This document shows positions 22,686 through 31,022 of a stretch of 64,000 nt of DNA, piece by piece. The stretch comes from Halorussus limi (GTDB taxonomy: Archaea > Halobacteriota > Halobacteria > Halobacteriales > Haladaptataceae), in contig NZ_CP096659.1 of NCBI RefSeq assembly GCF_023238205.1, forward strand, positions 1,364,001 through 1,428,000, given 5' to 3'. The first letter of the stretch is position 1. The number at the start of each line of letters is the position of its first letter. The notes below the pieces were generated by a model. The model was not told the origin of the DNA. It did no database searches and saw nothing but the letters and a program-made list of their open reading frames with translations. Both the position numbers and the translations under genes were made by a program.

Positions 22686-23213
22686 TCAGTGCTCGGAATC
22701 TTCGACGACCTCCGCTTCCGGCGCGTTTTGGACGACGCTCCGGAGTCCCTTCTGGGCGTTGTGTTTTCGCGTGTACCCCTCGCCGCTGGTAGCGATGACG
22801 TTCCCGTTGCGGTGGCGGAGCCGCCATCGCCACTCGTCGCCCCGGTCACGGAAGACTTCGAACCGGGCGAGCGTCTGGGATGCGTCGGCGGCTCCCACGG
22901 GTGCAGGTGGTTCGTCCTCTCCGGAGGTGTCCTCGATGCGTTCCCCGGACGAGCGCTCGGTCGGAGAGTCGGCGGACTCTTCGACTTCCGGGCGGGGCCA
23001 CTCCAGTTCGAGTTCCAGACTCAGTTCGTCGTCCTCGGCTTCGAGTTCGATTTCGAGCGTGATATCTTCGGGCACCTCGACGCTGACAGCGTCGGCTCCG
23101 TCGCCTAAGCGGATTGACCCCGCGGTAACCCCATCTATCACTCCGCTCAGCACTGTCGCTACGTCGTCACGGCTGGCCGTCATCTCGGTCTCGTATTCGT
23201 CGTCTCCGGACAT
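22686..23213 (-). CDS. amphi-Trp domain / DUF1508 (HVO_2922-like) protein
   Basis: 175 residues from ATG 23213. Residues about 1-75 match the amphi-Trp domain: ETEMTASRDDVATVLSGVID, then a strand-rich ITLEIELEAEDDELSLELEL ending in EWP. A Ser/Glu linker follows. Residues about 115-170 match the small DUF1508/YegP fold: ARFEVFRDRGDEWRWRLRHR, NGNVIATSGEGYTRKHNAQKG, SVVQNAPEAEVVE. Both are small domains common in haloarchaea with no proven activity. The combination in one protein is seen directly here. Confidence 0.85.
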   Translation of the reverse strand: MSGDDEYETEMTASRDDVATVLSGVIDGVTAGSIRLGDGADAVSVEVPEDITLEIELEAEDDELSLELELEWPRPEVEESADSPTERSSGERIEDTSGEDEPPAPVGAADASQTLARFEVFRDRGDEWRWRLRHRNGNVIATSGEGYTRKHNAQKGLRSVVQNAPEAEVVEDSEH

Positions 23214-23370
23214 ATCGACGACTACGCCGACATCCGTGGTAAAGCGTCGCAAAAGTATCCCAGTTCCCAGCGGAGGAATCAAGTCGAAACGCGCTGAGAT
23301 ACATGCGCCTGGGCCTGCCCAGACCTCTATCAGCGACGAGGGGTCCGACAGCGCCTCCTTCGCAGAAAAT

Positions 23371-24363
23371 TCACGCCAGCGGCGTTCGCTCGACCACTTG
23401 GCCGTCCACGGTCGGGTACTGCTCGACGATTTCGCCCTCCTCCACGTCGCCCTCTTCGACCATCTCCTCCAGTAGCCACCACGCCAACTCGATGTGGTCG
23501 GACTTGACGGTGTAGAACTCCTCGGGCACGCCGAGTTCTTCGAGGCGGCGCTCGGGTTCCCACGTCTTGCCGTAGACCAGCGTCCCGTCGTCGGTCACGT
23601 CGTCGAACTCCCGGCGGATGTTCTCGGCCATGCGCTTCATCCGGTTGCGGTGCTGGGCGGCGTCCTTGAAGACGGAGGTGCAGAAGTAGACGCGCTCGTG
23701 GTCGCCCATCGCGTCGAGAATCTCCTTCGAGCCCTCGACGGCGCTCATGTGGCCGTCCTGTAACTCGTACCCTTCCTCCTGCATCCGGCGGAAGTTCCCG
23801 TCGCTCATCTCGAACTCGTTGACGTTGCAGAACTCGGCCGCGCCCTCGTCCAGGAACTCGAGGAACTCCTCTTCGGCGCGGATGCCCGGAATCTCGAAGG
23901 CGGGAGTCAGGCCCTCTTCGCGGGCGATGTAGAGAATCTCCTCCCACTCGGTGCCGTGCATGTCGCCCCAGAGGTCCAGCGGCGGGTGGAACCGAATCTC
24001 GTCCAGTCCGGCCTCCGAGAGGCGGCGCATGTTCTCCCGGCCGCCCGTGATGCCGGTGTAGAGGTGGGTGTGGTGGTCCTCGCCGAACTCGTCTTTCAGC
24101 AGCGAGAGGTACCGACAGGTCTTGTTCATCGCCTCCTGTGGCTCTCCGCCGGTGATGGAGGTGCCCAGCGCGTCCATGCGCTTGGCCTCCCGAATCACGT
24201 CGTCGTCGGACTCGACCTTCCGCTCGTTGGCGTACACGTCGGTCACGTTTTTGCGGTTCTCGCCGAGGGGGCAGTAGAAGCAGTCCCGCTGGTCGCAGTA
24301 GCCGTAGACGAAGAGTACCATCTTGCCCCCTTTGGCGCACTGTTCGCAACCCTTCGATATCAT
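23371..24363 (-). CDS. Radical SAM protein with atypical cluster spacing
   Basis: 330 residues. SITGGEPQEAMNKTCRYL and the beta-alpha repeats (HLYTGITGG, EIRFHPPLDLWGD, TPAFEIPGI) identify a radical SAM barrel. The cluster motif is YCDQRDCFYCPLG, i.e. Cys-x4-Cys-x2-Cys instead of the usual Cys-x3-Cys-x2-Cys. A further Cys pair (GCEQCAKGG) lies at the extreme N-terminus. Annotated relatives are usually called pyruvate formate-lyase activating-like, but no target enzyme is adjacent, so the substrate is unknown. The ATG at 24363 follows an AT-rich stretch 127 nt from the divergent DUF373 gene. Confidence 0.85.
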   Translation of the reverse strand: MISKGCEQCAKGGKMVLFVYGYCDQRDCFYCPLGENRKNVTDVYANERKVESDDDVIREAKRMDALGTSITGGEPQEAMNKTCRYLSLLKDEFGEDHHTHLYTGITGGRENMRRLSEAGLDEIRFHPPLDLWGDMHGTEWEEILYIAREEGLTPAFEIPGIRAEEEFLEFLDEGAAEFCNVNEFEMSDGNFRRMQEEGYELQDGHMSAVEGSKEILDAMGDHERVYFCTSVFKDAAQHRNRMKRMAENIRREFDDVTDDGTLVYGKTWEPERRLEELGVPEEFYTVKSDHIELAWWLLEEMVEEGDVEEGEIVEQYPTVDGQVVERTPLA

Positions 24364-24490
24364 TCGTTGATAGTGGTTTATTCGTCCGACGCTGAAAAAG
24401 CGTGCGAATCACGGTTTCGGCTACTCCGTCCCGTGTCGCGTGAGCGCAATCCCCGAAAGAAGTTAAACCCCGGACGCATAGCCCCGAGTA

Positions 24491-25597
24491 ATGCTGTTGG
24501 TCCTGTGCGTGGACCTCGACGACGACCTCGGCCGTAAGACCGACTTCGATACCCCAGTCATCGGTCGCGACAACGTCGAAGCCGCGGCGGTCTCGTTAGC
24601 GACCGCTGACCCCGAGGACAGCGACGTGAACGTCATGTTCGAGGGCGTCCATCTCGCGGACCGCATCGAGGACGAGACCGTCGAAGTCGCGGTCGTCACC
24701 GGTACCGAGTCCGGCGACGTGGCCGCGAACCGCGCGGTCGGCGACGAGGTCGACGAGGTCCTCGCCAGTCTCTCGACCCGCGAGGAGGTGCAGGCGGTCA
24801 TCGTCACCGACGGCGCGCAGGACGAGAGCGTGATTCCGGTCATCCGCTCGCGGGTGCCCATCGACGGCGTGCGCCGGGTCGTCGTCCGGCAGGCCCAGGA
24901 CCTCGAATCGATGTACTACACCATCAAGCAGGTGCTGGACGACCCCGAGACGCGCGGGACCATCCTCGTTCCGCTGGGTATCCTGCTTCTCATCTACCCG
25001 CTGGCCATCATCTCCGACTCGCTCGGTCTCCCGGGCGCGGCGGTCTTCGGCGTCACCTCCGGTCTGCTCGGTCTCTACGTCCTCGGCCGGGGACTGGGCG
25101 TCGAGCGCCTGCTCGACCGCGCGGCCGAGAAGGCCAGAAACAGCCTCTACGCCGGTCGGGTGACGCTCATCACGTACGTCGTCGCGGCCGCCCTGCTGGT
25201 CGTCGGCGGGGTCCGCGGTGCCGAGACCTTGGAGTCGGTCGAGACCGCAGCGAGCGGTTCCGTCGGTCCGCTCAAAGTACTCGCCGCGCTGGTGTACGGT
25301 GCAGTGACGTGGTTCACCGCGGCGGGCGTCACCACCAGTCTCGGCCAGATTACCGACGAGTATCTGGCCGACCGCTTCCAGTGGCGCTACCTCAACGCCC
25401 CGTTCTACGTCCTCTCCATCGCGCTCGTGCTCCACGCCATCAGCGCGTACTTCCTCCACCGCGTCCCCCTCGAACTCCCGCGACTCACCTACCTCGCGGT
25501 CATGCTCACCGTCGGGACCCTCCTCGGACTGACCAGCACGCTCGCGTTCGCCATCGCGGAATCCCGCCGGTCGCGGCGGGCGGAACAGGTCAGTTAG
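24491..25597 (+). CDS. DUF373 family membrane protein
   Basis: 368 residues. Residues 1-150 are a soluble alpha/beta domain beginning LLVLCVDLDDDLGRKTDFDT with VAVVTGTESGD and IVTDGAQDE loops. After it come about seven hydrophobic segments (for example LVPLGILLLIYPLAIISDS and LTYLAVMLTVGTLLGL). This matches DUF373, an archaeal family of unknown function. Its TAG overlaps the stop codon of the convergent Tat-secreted gene by four bases (25594-25597). Confidence 0.88.
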   Translation: MLLVLCVDLDDDLGRKTDFDTPVIGRDNVEAAAVSLATADPEDSDVNVMFEGVHLADRIEDETVEVAVVTGTESGDVAANRAVGDEVDEVLASLSTREEVQAVIVTDGAQDESVIPVIRSRVPIDGVRRVVVRQAQDLESMYYTIKQVLDDPETRGTILVPLGILLLIYPLAIISDSLGLPGAAVFGVTSGLLGLYVLGRGLGVERLLDRAAEKARNSLYAGRVTLITYVVAAALLVVGGVRGAETLESVETAASGSVGPLKVLAALVYGAVTWFTAAGVTTSLGQITDEYLADRFQWRYLNAPFYVLSIALVLHAISAYFLHRVPLELPRLTYLAVMLTVGTLLGLTSTLAFAIAESRRSRRAEQVS

Positions 25598-26085
25598 CCT
25601 CCGTCGGTGGTCGTTTCGTTGTCCTGTCCGGTCGTCGTCTGCCCGGCCGTGGTCGTCGCCGCGTCCGAGACCGGCCCGAACGTCACCCGCCACACCGGCG
25701 CGTTGCGCTGGTTCACCGGTTCGAGACTCTCGCTCATCTCGTACACCGCCCCTTTCCGGACCTCGGCGTCGTTCGACGGGAAGAACAGCACGCGCTCGTC
25801 GGTGTTCAGGTACTTGATGACCCGCGAGTTGTAATCGCCGAACGTCCGCGCTCCCTCCGGTACGACGGGCGTGTAGTTCAGCACGTCCGAGGTCACTTCG
25901 AATCGCGCACCGGGATGGAAGCTCCCGGCGAAAATCAGCGCCTCGAACCGCTTCGTCTCCGCTTGGCCGCCGTCCTGGGCGAACGCGCCCCCGGCCATAC
26001 CCCCGAGTGCGAGTCCGCCCGCGAGAGTCCCCTTCAAGAACGTTCGTCGCGACGAGTCGCCACCGTCGTTCGCTCTCTGTGTCAT
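25594..26085 (-). CDS. Small Tat-exported protein, third paralogue
   Basis: 163 residues. Tat signal SSRRTFLKGTLAGGLALGG at residues 11-29 ending near AFAQDG. The mature part has the same block as the proteins at 1-213 and 254-907: SRVIKYLNTDERVLFFPSND, AEVRKGAVYEM and VWRVTFGPV. It also ends in a Thr-rich tail (TTTAGQTTTGQDNETTTDGG). TATA-like TTTTATAC is about 38 nt upstream of the ATG. Overlaps the stop of the DUF373 gene. Function unknown; surface protein by inference. Confidence 0.85.
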   Translation of the reverse strand: MTQRANDGGDSSRRTFLKGTLAGGLALGGMAGGAFAQDGGQAETKRFEALIFAGSFHPGARFEVTSDVLNYTPVVPEGARTFGDYNSRVIKYLNTDERVLFFPSNDAEVRKGAVYEMSESLEPVNQRNAPVWRVTFGPVSDAATTTAGQTTTGQDNETTTDGG

Positions 26086-26201
26086 TAGTTCTCAACCCCG
26101 GAGCAATCAGAACGCGCCGACGTATAAAATGTCTAACTCGTTCCGACGAGTTCCACAGACCGCTCGCTCACAACTCGTCCTTACCACGCGGAACGCTCTC
26201 G

Positions 26202-27044
26202 CTAGTGTTCGCGGGTCACGACGAAGGCCGCGAGGTCACGGAGGTAGTCGGTCGCGGTCAGGTCGGGCGTCTCGGCCCGGTCGAGCGCGGCCAGTGCGGC
26301 CTCGCTCTTCTCGTGGGCGAGGGCGTCGGCTTCGTCGGCGTCCATCTCCGTCACGCGGACCACCGACGGTCGGCCCATCTCGGCGTCGTGGCCCGTCGGC
26401 TTCCCGAGGTCGCTCTCGTCGGCGGTCGCGTCGAGCACGTCGTCTCGAATCTGGAACGCGACGCCGACCTTCTCGGCGTACTCGCCGAACGCTTCGACGG
26501 TGGCGGGGTCGGCGTCGGCCGCTATCGCGCCCAACTCCGCGGCGGCCCGGAACAGTGCACCGGTCTTCCGGCGGGCCAGTTCCATGTACTCCTCGCGGTT
26601 CGTCGGCCGGGCGACGAGTTCGGTCGCCTCGCCCTCACCGAGTTCGACCATCGCGTCCGCCACCGCCTCCATCGCTCGCGGGTCCGGCGAGAACAACTCG
26701 AAGGCCTCGCCGATGAGTCCGTCGCTGGCGACGATGGCGGGCGAGTAGCCGTACTCGGCCCACGCGCTCGCGCTCCCGCGACGGGTGTCCGACCGGTCGA
26801 TGATATCGTCGACGACGAGCGACGCGTCGTGGACGAGTTCGACCCCGACAGCGAAGTCGACCGCGTCGTCCGCCTCTCCCCCGGCAGATTCGCACGAGAG
26901 AACGGTGACGGTCGGCCTGACGCGCTTGCCCCCCGACAGCGCGACGTGCCGGACCTCCTCGGCGAGTTCCGTCGGTTCGACCCGGTCGAGGACGGTTTCG
27001 AGTCGCTCCTCGACCATGGCCCTCCGGGACTCGGGATAATCCAT
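26202..27044 (-). CDS. Polyprenyl (geranylgeranyl-type) diphosphate synthase
   Basis: 280 residues from ATG 27044. trans-Prenyl transferase that adds isopentenyl diphosphate to allylic diphosphates, needed for archaeal ether lipids and quinone or carotenoid chains. First Asp-rich motif DDIIDRSDTRRG (DDxxD), second motif FQIRDDVLDATAD, plus GGKRVRPT and the RKTGALFRAAAELG helix. It is shorter than typical 300-330-residue GGPP synthases. Chain length cannot be set from sequence by eye. The region upstream contains TAAAAC about 25-30 nt from the start. Confidence 0.9.
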   Translation of the reverse strand: MDYPESRRAMVEERLETVLDRVEPTELAEEVRHVALSGGKRVRPTVTVLSCESAGGEADDAVDFAVGVELVHDASLVVDDIIDRSDTRRGSASAWAEYGYSPAIVASDGLIGEAFELFSPDPRAMEAVADAMVELGEGEATELVARPTNREEYMELARRKTGALFRAAAELGAIAADADPATVEAFGEYAEKVGVAFQIRDDVLDATADESDLGKPTGHDAEMGRPSVVRVTEMDADEADALAHEKSEAALAALDRAETPDLTATDYLRDLAAFVVTREH

Positions 27045-27127
27045 TGGCCGGGACTCAGGACCGATAAAACAAGTACGTGACGATACGCGGTGTCTCCGGC
27101 CGGTGTGCCACTCCGTCGCGCCGTAGG

Positions 27128-27143
27128 TTAAATTCCGGATTAA
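27128..27143. promoter_or_regulatory. AATTCCGGATT imperfect palindrome
   Basis: TTAAATTCCGGATTAA upstream of the secreted BGTF-like gene. Its reverse complement shares AATCCGGA and TTTAA with the palindrome at 28623-28640 in front of the membrane-tethered regulator, so the two may be sites for the same protein. Confidence 0.3.
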
Positions 27144-27187
27144 GCTATCGTGACAGCTTTTTCTCACCCCTTCGTCTATCGGCGCGT

Positions 27188-27268
27188 ATGTCCCCGACTG
27201 TTCGGATACGCGACGTATCGAACCCCTCCGAAAGCGGCAGACGACGGTACGCGGAGGTGAGTCGATGA
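27188..27268 (+). CDS. Possible 26-residue upstream ORF
   Basis: ATG 27188 to TGA 27266-27268, overlapping the next gene's ATG in an ATGA arrangement. The peptide begins MSPTVRIRDVSNPSESG. The Shine-Dalgarno of the following gene (GGAGGTGA at about 27255) lies inside it, so translation of this ORF could couple to that gene. No independent support. Confidence 0.25.
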   Translation: MSPTVRIRDVSNPSESGRRRYAEVSR

Positions 27269-27879
27269 CGGCCTCGCGCGCTGGCGTGACGGTCGCCCTC
27301 TTCGCGGCGCTCCTAGCGAGTACTGCCGTCCTCGGGGCGGCGGCTCAGGTGCCCGGAACCGCCGGCGACGTGACCGCAGTCCCGAGCGACGCGAACCAGA
27401 CGGCGAACGCGACTACGACAGCCACGACCCAAGCGGACGCGACGATTATCACCGACGGTGAGACGTTAGTCCTGCAACCGAAACCGAACCAAACGATTCG
27501 CGGCGAGACGACCGCCGAACCCGGAACGAACCTCACCGTTCAGATTCAGGGCGAGCAGTTCATCAGGACGGACGTCGCCACAGTCACCGACGAGGGTACG
27601 TTCAGTGTGACCCTCGACCTCAGCTCTGCGTACGGTCAGGACCTGCACATCGAGGTCCACCGTGGCGACGCGCAACTCGCCGCCGCGGAGGGTCGCGTGT
27701 CGTGTGCCGGTAAGTGCGAGACGACCGAAGCGACGACCGGCAGTTGGGAGCAGACGACGACCGTTTCCGAGAGCGACAGTCTCCTCGGTCAGTTCACCGG
27801 CGGCGTCGGCATGATAGCGGTCGGCGGGGTGCTGGCCGTCGCCGGTATCGGCGTCCTGCTCGGTCTCTTCCGGAACTGA
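27265..27879 (+). CDS. Secreted, membrane-anchored surface protein (BGTF-like domain)
   Basis: 204 residues. A Sec signal peptide (about 1-28, [20 protein letters not shown]) is followed by a Thr/Asn-rich region with N-x-T sequons, then a beta-rich domain (TLVLQPKPNQTIRGETTAEP, NLTVQIQG, GTFSVTLDLSSA) resembling the BGTF domain of haloarchaeal surface glycoproteins. A Cys pair (VSCAGKCETT) precedes a stalk and a C-terminal transmembrane segment (GMIAVGGVLAVAGIGVLLGL). So the bulk is outside, anchored at the C-terminus. The GGAGGTGA ribosome binding site is strong for this genome. Confidence 0.8.
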   Translation: MTASRAGVTVALFAALLASTAVLGAAAQVPGTAGDVTAVPSDANQTANATTTATTQADATIITDGETLVLQPKPNQTIRGETTAEPGTNLTVQIQGEQFIRTDVATVTDEGTFSVTLDLSSAYGQDLHIEVHRGDAQLAAAEGRVSCAGKCETTEATTGSWEQTTTVSESDSLLGQFTGGVGMIAVGGVLAVAGIGVLLGLFRN

Positions 27880-27952
27880 CCGTCGCTTCGACCCGTCTCG
27901 GTCTTCCACCGGCCCCTCCGTTCGACTTCCGACTCGTCTCTCGGCTGAGCTT

Positions 27953-28567
27953 CTATCGGTCCATCGCAAGCGCGGCGACGGTGACGACGACCAGACAACC
28001 ACAGAAGAAGACGACGCCGGGTTCCGCGAGGTCGAACGCGAACCACGCGAGCGCTTCTCGAATCGTCGACGGGCCGCCGGACGGACTCGCCGGTCCGACG
28101 ACGTTTCCCCGTCCGATGGCGGGACTGGCGAGTCGTTCGGTGCCCCACTGAACGAGGAGACTGGCGACCGCGAGGATGCCGAGTCCGCCGACCACGTCGG
28201 TCAACGAACGCTCGACCTGCGGGCGGATGTCGCGGTCGCCGACGAGGACGAGCGGGTCGGTGGCGGGCGCGTACACCGTCATCTCGTTACCCTTCTCGGA
28301 GTACCGCGTGTCTACCGGCGCTATCAGTCCGGCCTCCTCCAGGGTCGAGAGGTGATAATGGAGGTTCTGGACCGAGGTGTCGACCCGCTCGGCGATTTCC
28401 GAGGTCGTTCCGGGTGACTCGAACAAGGCCCGGTATACCTCCCGGCGGGTGTCGGGGCCCAGCGCGTCGAGTACGTCGTCGGTCTCCGCGCCGTCGACGT
28501 CGAGGACGCGCAACTGCTCGTCTCCGCTCGCAGTCCGGTCTTGGAGCCGTTCGATGAGTCCCGACAT
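27953..28567 (-). CDS. Membrane-tethered ArsR-type transcriptional regulator
   Basis: 204 residues from ATG 28567. Residues about 30-100 are an ArsR-like winged helix: VLDALGPDTRREVYRALFES, TSEIAERVDTSVQNLHYHLS, LEEAGLIAPVDTRYSEKG. Two hydrophobic segments follow (VVGGLGILAVASLLVQW and VVFFCGCLVVVTVAALAM), anchoring it in the membrane with the DNA-binding part inside. Converges with the BGTF-like surface gene (73 nt gap) and lies 68 nt downstream of the S8 protease gene. The palindrome at 28623-28640 sits just upstream of its promoter and is a likely own site. Confidence 0.85.
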   Translation of the reverse strand: MSGLIERLQDRTASGDEQLRVLDVDGAETDDVLDALGPDTRREVYRALFESPGTTSEIAERVDTSVQNLHYHLSTLEEAGLIAPVDTRYSEKGNEMTVYAPATDPLVLVGDRDIRPQVERSLTDVVGGLGILAVASLLVQWGTERLASPAIGRGNVVGPASPSGGPSTIREALAWFAFDLAEPGVVFFCGCLVVVTVAALAMDR

Positions 28568-28622
28568 GATAGCTCTCCGTCGTGAATAGCTCGGGAAAGC
28601 GACCACTAAACCCTGTCCATTG

Positions 28623-28640
28623 CTTCAATCCGGATTTAAG
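28623..28640. promoter_or_regulatory. 18-bp palindrome upstream of the membrane-tethered regulator
   Basis: CTTCAATCCGGATTTAAG fits CTTnAATCCGGATTnAAG with only the two n positions asymmetric. It covers the stop codon of the S8 protease gene and lies 56-73 nt upstream of the regulator's ATG, just above a TATA-like GTTTAG. Candidate operator. Confidence 0.5.
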
Positions 28641-29925
28641 CCGTCCCGTTGCGCTCGACGCCGACGGCCCCGAGGGGTCGCAGTCGCCCGTGCCCCGTGA
28701 CGGGCTCCGGACCTCGGTCGCCGACGTCGACTGCGGTCTCCTTCAGCCGTCGCTCCACCTGTGGCGGAGCTAGACCGGGATTGGCGTCGCGAACGAGCGC
28801 GGCGATTCCGCCGGCGTACGCCGCGGCCGCCGACGAGCCGTCGAACCCCTCCACGTCGGTCACGTCGGGGTGGCTCGGCGCGACGAGGTCCACGCCGTTC
28901 CGGTCGTCCGGGGTCGGCCCGCGGGAACTGTACGGTTCGACGCGCCCGGCGCGAGCGTCGTACGCCCCGACAGAGACGACTTTCGTCGCGCTCGCGGGCG
29001 CGACGACGCTCCCGGCGGCGCGAGCGTACCGGAACTGGTGAGTGGGCGACGACAGTTCGAGGCGGGCGTCGGTGGCGTTCGGCGGCCCGCGAACCTCGAC
29101 GTAGTACGTCCCCGACTGGACGCGAGCGACGATGCGCTCGTTCGGCACTCCGTCGCCGGGGTACGGAACCGAGCGAGCGACCAACCGGCGCTCGTTCCCG
29201 TCCGTCCAGTAGAGGTCCGCGGTGTAGTCCTGCTCGCGGTGAGCGTCGTCCCACGACAGCCAGACCGTCACGTCCCGGCCCCCGCCGCGGAGGTAGTTTC
29301 GCGTCCCGTTTCCGAACGCGAGCGTGCCGCCCTTTGCGGGTCTGTACTGTCCCGACCAGTGACTCCGCGCCAGATTGCCCGCCGGTGAGACGAAGACGGT
29401 TCCCCTCTCGGTCGCGCTCTGAGCGACCTCGGCGACGGCCGACGTTCCGTCACCGGGCATCCCGTAGAACGAGACCGGCGCGACGACGACGTCCACGTTC
29501 CGCGCGACGAGCCATCCGACCGCGCGTCGGTAACTCTTCGGCGAGTCGACCGTCGCCAGATAGAGGTCGGCGTCGGGTGCGATGCGCGCGACCGTCTCGG
29601 CCGCCGCGGTCCCGTGTGTCCCGCCGTCGCCGTAGACCGACGTGTCGGAACCGAACGCCCGGGCGTCGACGACCCGCCCGCGGAGCGCCCTCGCGCCGGT
29701 ACTGAACCCGGTCACGTCCACGACGCCGACAGTCACGTTCTCGCCGGTCACGCCCGCGTCGTGGAGCGCCGAGACGGTCGGACCGACGTCGCGGACTTCG
29801 GTCGGAGTCGCCGACTGGCCGCCGTCCGCGGACAGCGAAACCGCGAGGAGACCGAGACCTCCGGCGAGGACGGCGACGCCCAGGACGACGACCGCCAGCG
29901 CTCGCCGGGACGCGGGGGAGTCCAT
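28636..29925 (-). CDS. Membrane-anchored subtilisin-like (S8) serine protease
   Basis: 429 residues. An N-terminal hydrophobic segment (ALAVVVLGVAVLAGGLGLLA) acts as signal anchor. The catalytic triad is visible: Asp in VTVGVVDVTGFS, His in GGTHGTAAAETV and Ser in GFDGSSAAAAYAGG. The oxyanion Asn lies in VFVSPAGNLARSHW. An insertion between about residues 210 and 300 (VTVWLSWDDAHREQDYTADL and following) forms an extra beta-rich region that resembles a pre-peptidase-type domain. Catalytic domain should be outside the cell. Substrate unknown; the gene lies upstream of a membrane-tethered regulator. Confidence 0.88.
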   Translation of the reverse strand: MDSPASRRALAVVVLGVAVLAGGLGLLAVSLSADGGQSATPTEVRDVGPTVSALHDAGVTGENVTVGVVDVTGFSTGARALRGRVVDARAFGSDTSVYGDGGTHGTAAAETVARIAPDADLYLATVDSPKSYRRAVGWLVARNVDVVVAPVSFYGMPGDGTSAVAEVAQSATERGTVFVSPAGNLARSHWSGQYRPAKGGTLAFGNGTRNYLRGGGRDVTVWLSWDDAHREQDYTADLYWTDGNERRLVARSVPYPGDGVPNERIVARVQSGTYYVEVRGPPNATDARLELSSPTHQFRYARAAGSVVAPASATKVVSVGAYDARAGRVEPYSSRGPTPDDRNGVDLVAPSHPDVTDVEGFDGSSAAAAYAGGIAALVRDANPGLAPPQVERRLKETAVDVGDRGPEPVTGHGRLRPLGAVGVERNGTA

Positions 29926-30071
29926 CGGTCGCTGTTCGGTCTCGACAGGACAAATACGTGATGGAACGGGCCGCGCTACGCTTCGCTCTCTCGGTCGAAC
30001 CGCGCCGCGTTACGAGCGTCCTCGCGTTCCGCCGCCGGCGAAAAAAGCGAGATGCGGAACGGACCGCGCGA

Positions 30072-31022
30072 TTACTCGAACTGCTCGATGAGTTCGGGGA
30101 CGACCTCGAACAGGTCGCCGACGATGCCGTAGTCGGCGATGTCGAAGATGGGCGCGTTCGGGTCGGTGTTGACCGCGATGATGGTGTCGGCGCCCTTCAT
30201 CCCGGCGACGTGCTGGACTGCGCCCGAGATGCCGATGGCGAGGTAGACGTCCGGGGTCACGACCTTCCCGGACTGGCCGACCTGCCGATTCTTCGGAAGC
30301 CAGCCGTTGTCCACGATGGGCCGCGAGGAGGCCAGCGTCGCACCGGTCGCCTCCACGAGGTCCTCGATGAGCGGGAGGTTGTCCTCTTCCTCGATACCCC
30401 GACCGATGGAGACGATGAAGTCGGCCTCGCTGATGTCGACGTCCCCGCCGCCGACCTCCTCGAACCCGGTGACGGTCGAACCGGCGTCGGCGTCGATGTC
30501 GACGTCGAACTCCGCGATGTCGGCGTCACCGACGCCCTCCGCGGCGGGCCACTCCGCGCCGCGGATAGTGACGGCCTGCTGGTCGCCCGCGACGTCGACG
30601 GTCGTCTCGACCTTCGACCCGTACATCTCGCGGGTGACGGTCAGGCCGCCGTCGTAGTCGAAGTCCACCGCGTCGGTTACTAGCGGGAGGTCGAGGCGGT
30701 TTGCGACCGCGGGCGCGTAGTCGAGACCGTTGACGCTGTTGGGCATCACGAGGATTTCGGGGTCGAGTTCGGCGTGGAGGGCTTCGACCGCCTGCGTGTA
30801 CACGTCGTGGTTGAACTCCTCGCCCTCCGAGACGGTGTGGATGGCGTCCACGCCCTCGCGGTTCAGGTCGTCGGCGAACGACTCGGTGTCGCCGCTCACG
30901 ACGGCGACGTGGAGGTCGCCGCCGGTCGCGTCGGCGAGTTGACGGCCCGCGGTGAGCAGTTCGAAACTCACGTCGCGGAGGTCGCCGCGGCGGTGTTCGG
31001 CGACGGCCAGAACGTCGCTCAT
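30072..31022 (-). CDS. etfA: Electron transfer flavoprotein alpha subunit
   Basis: 316 residues. Binds FAD and, with EtfB, passes electrons from acyl-CoA or similar dehydrogenases to the quinone pool. The C-terminal FAD domain shows IVSIGRGIEEEDNLPLIEDL, GATLASSRPIVDNGWLPKNR, QVGQSGKVVTPDVYLAIGIS, GAVQHVAGMKGADTIIAVN and PNAPIFDIADYGIVGD, all hallmark blocks. Its ATG overlaps the etfB stop by 4 nt (ATGA). The usual ETF:quinone oxidoreductase FixC/FixX genes are not adjacent. Confidence 0.96.
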   Translation of the reverse strand: MSDVLAVAEHRRGDLRDVSFELLTAGRQLADATGGDLHVAVVSGDTESFADDLNREGVDAIHTVSEGEEFNHDVYTQAVEALHAELDPEILVMPNSVNGLDYAPAVANRLDLPLVTDAVDFDYDGGLTVTREMYGSKVETTVDVAGDQQAVTIRGAEWPAAEGVGDADIAEFDVDIDADAGSTVTGFEEVGGGDVDISEADFIVSIGRGIEEEDNLPLIEDLVEATGATLASSRPIVDNGWLPKNRQVGQSGKVVTPDVYLAIGISGAVQHVAGMKGADTIIAVNTDPNAPIFDIADYGIVGDLFEVVPELIEQFE

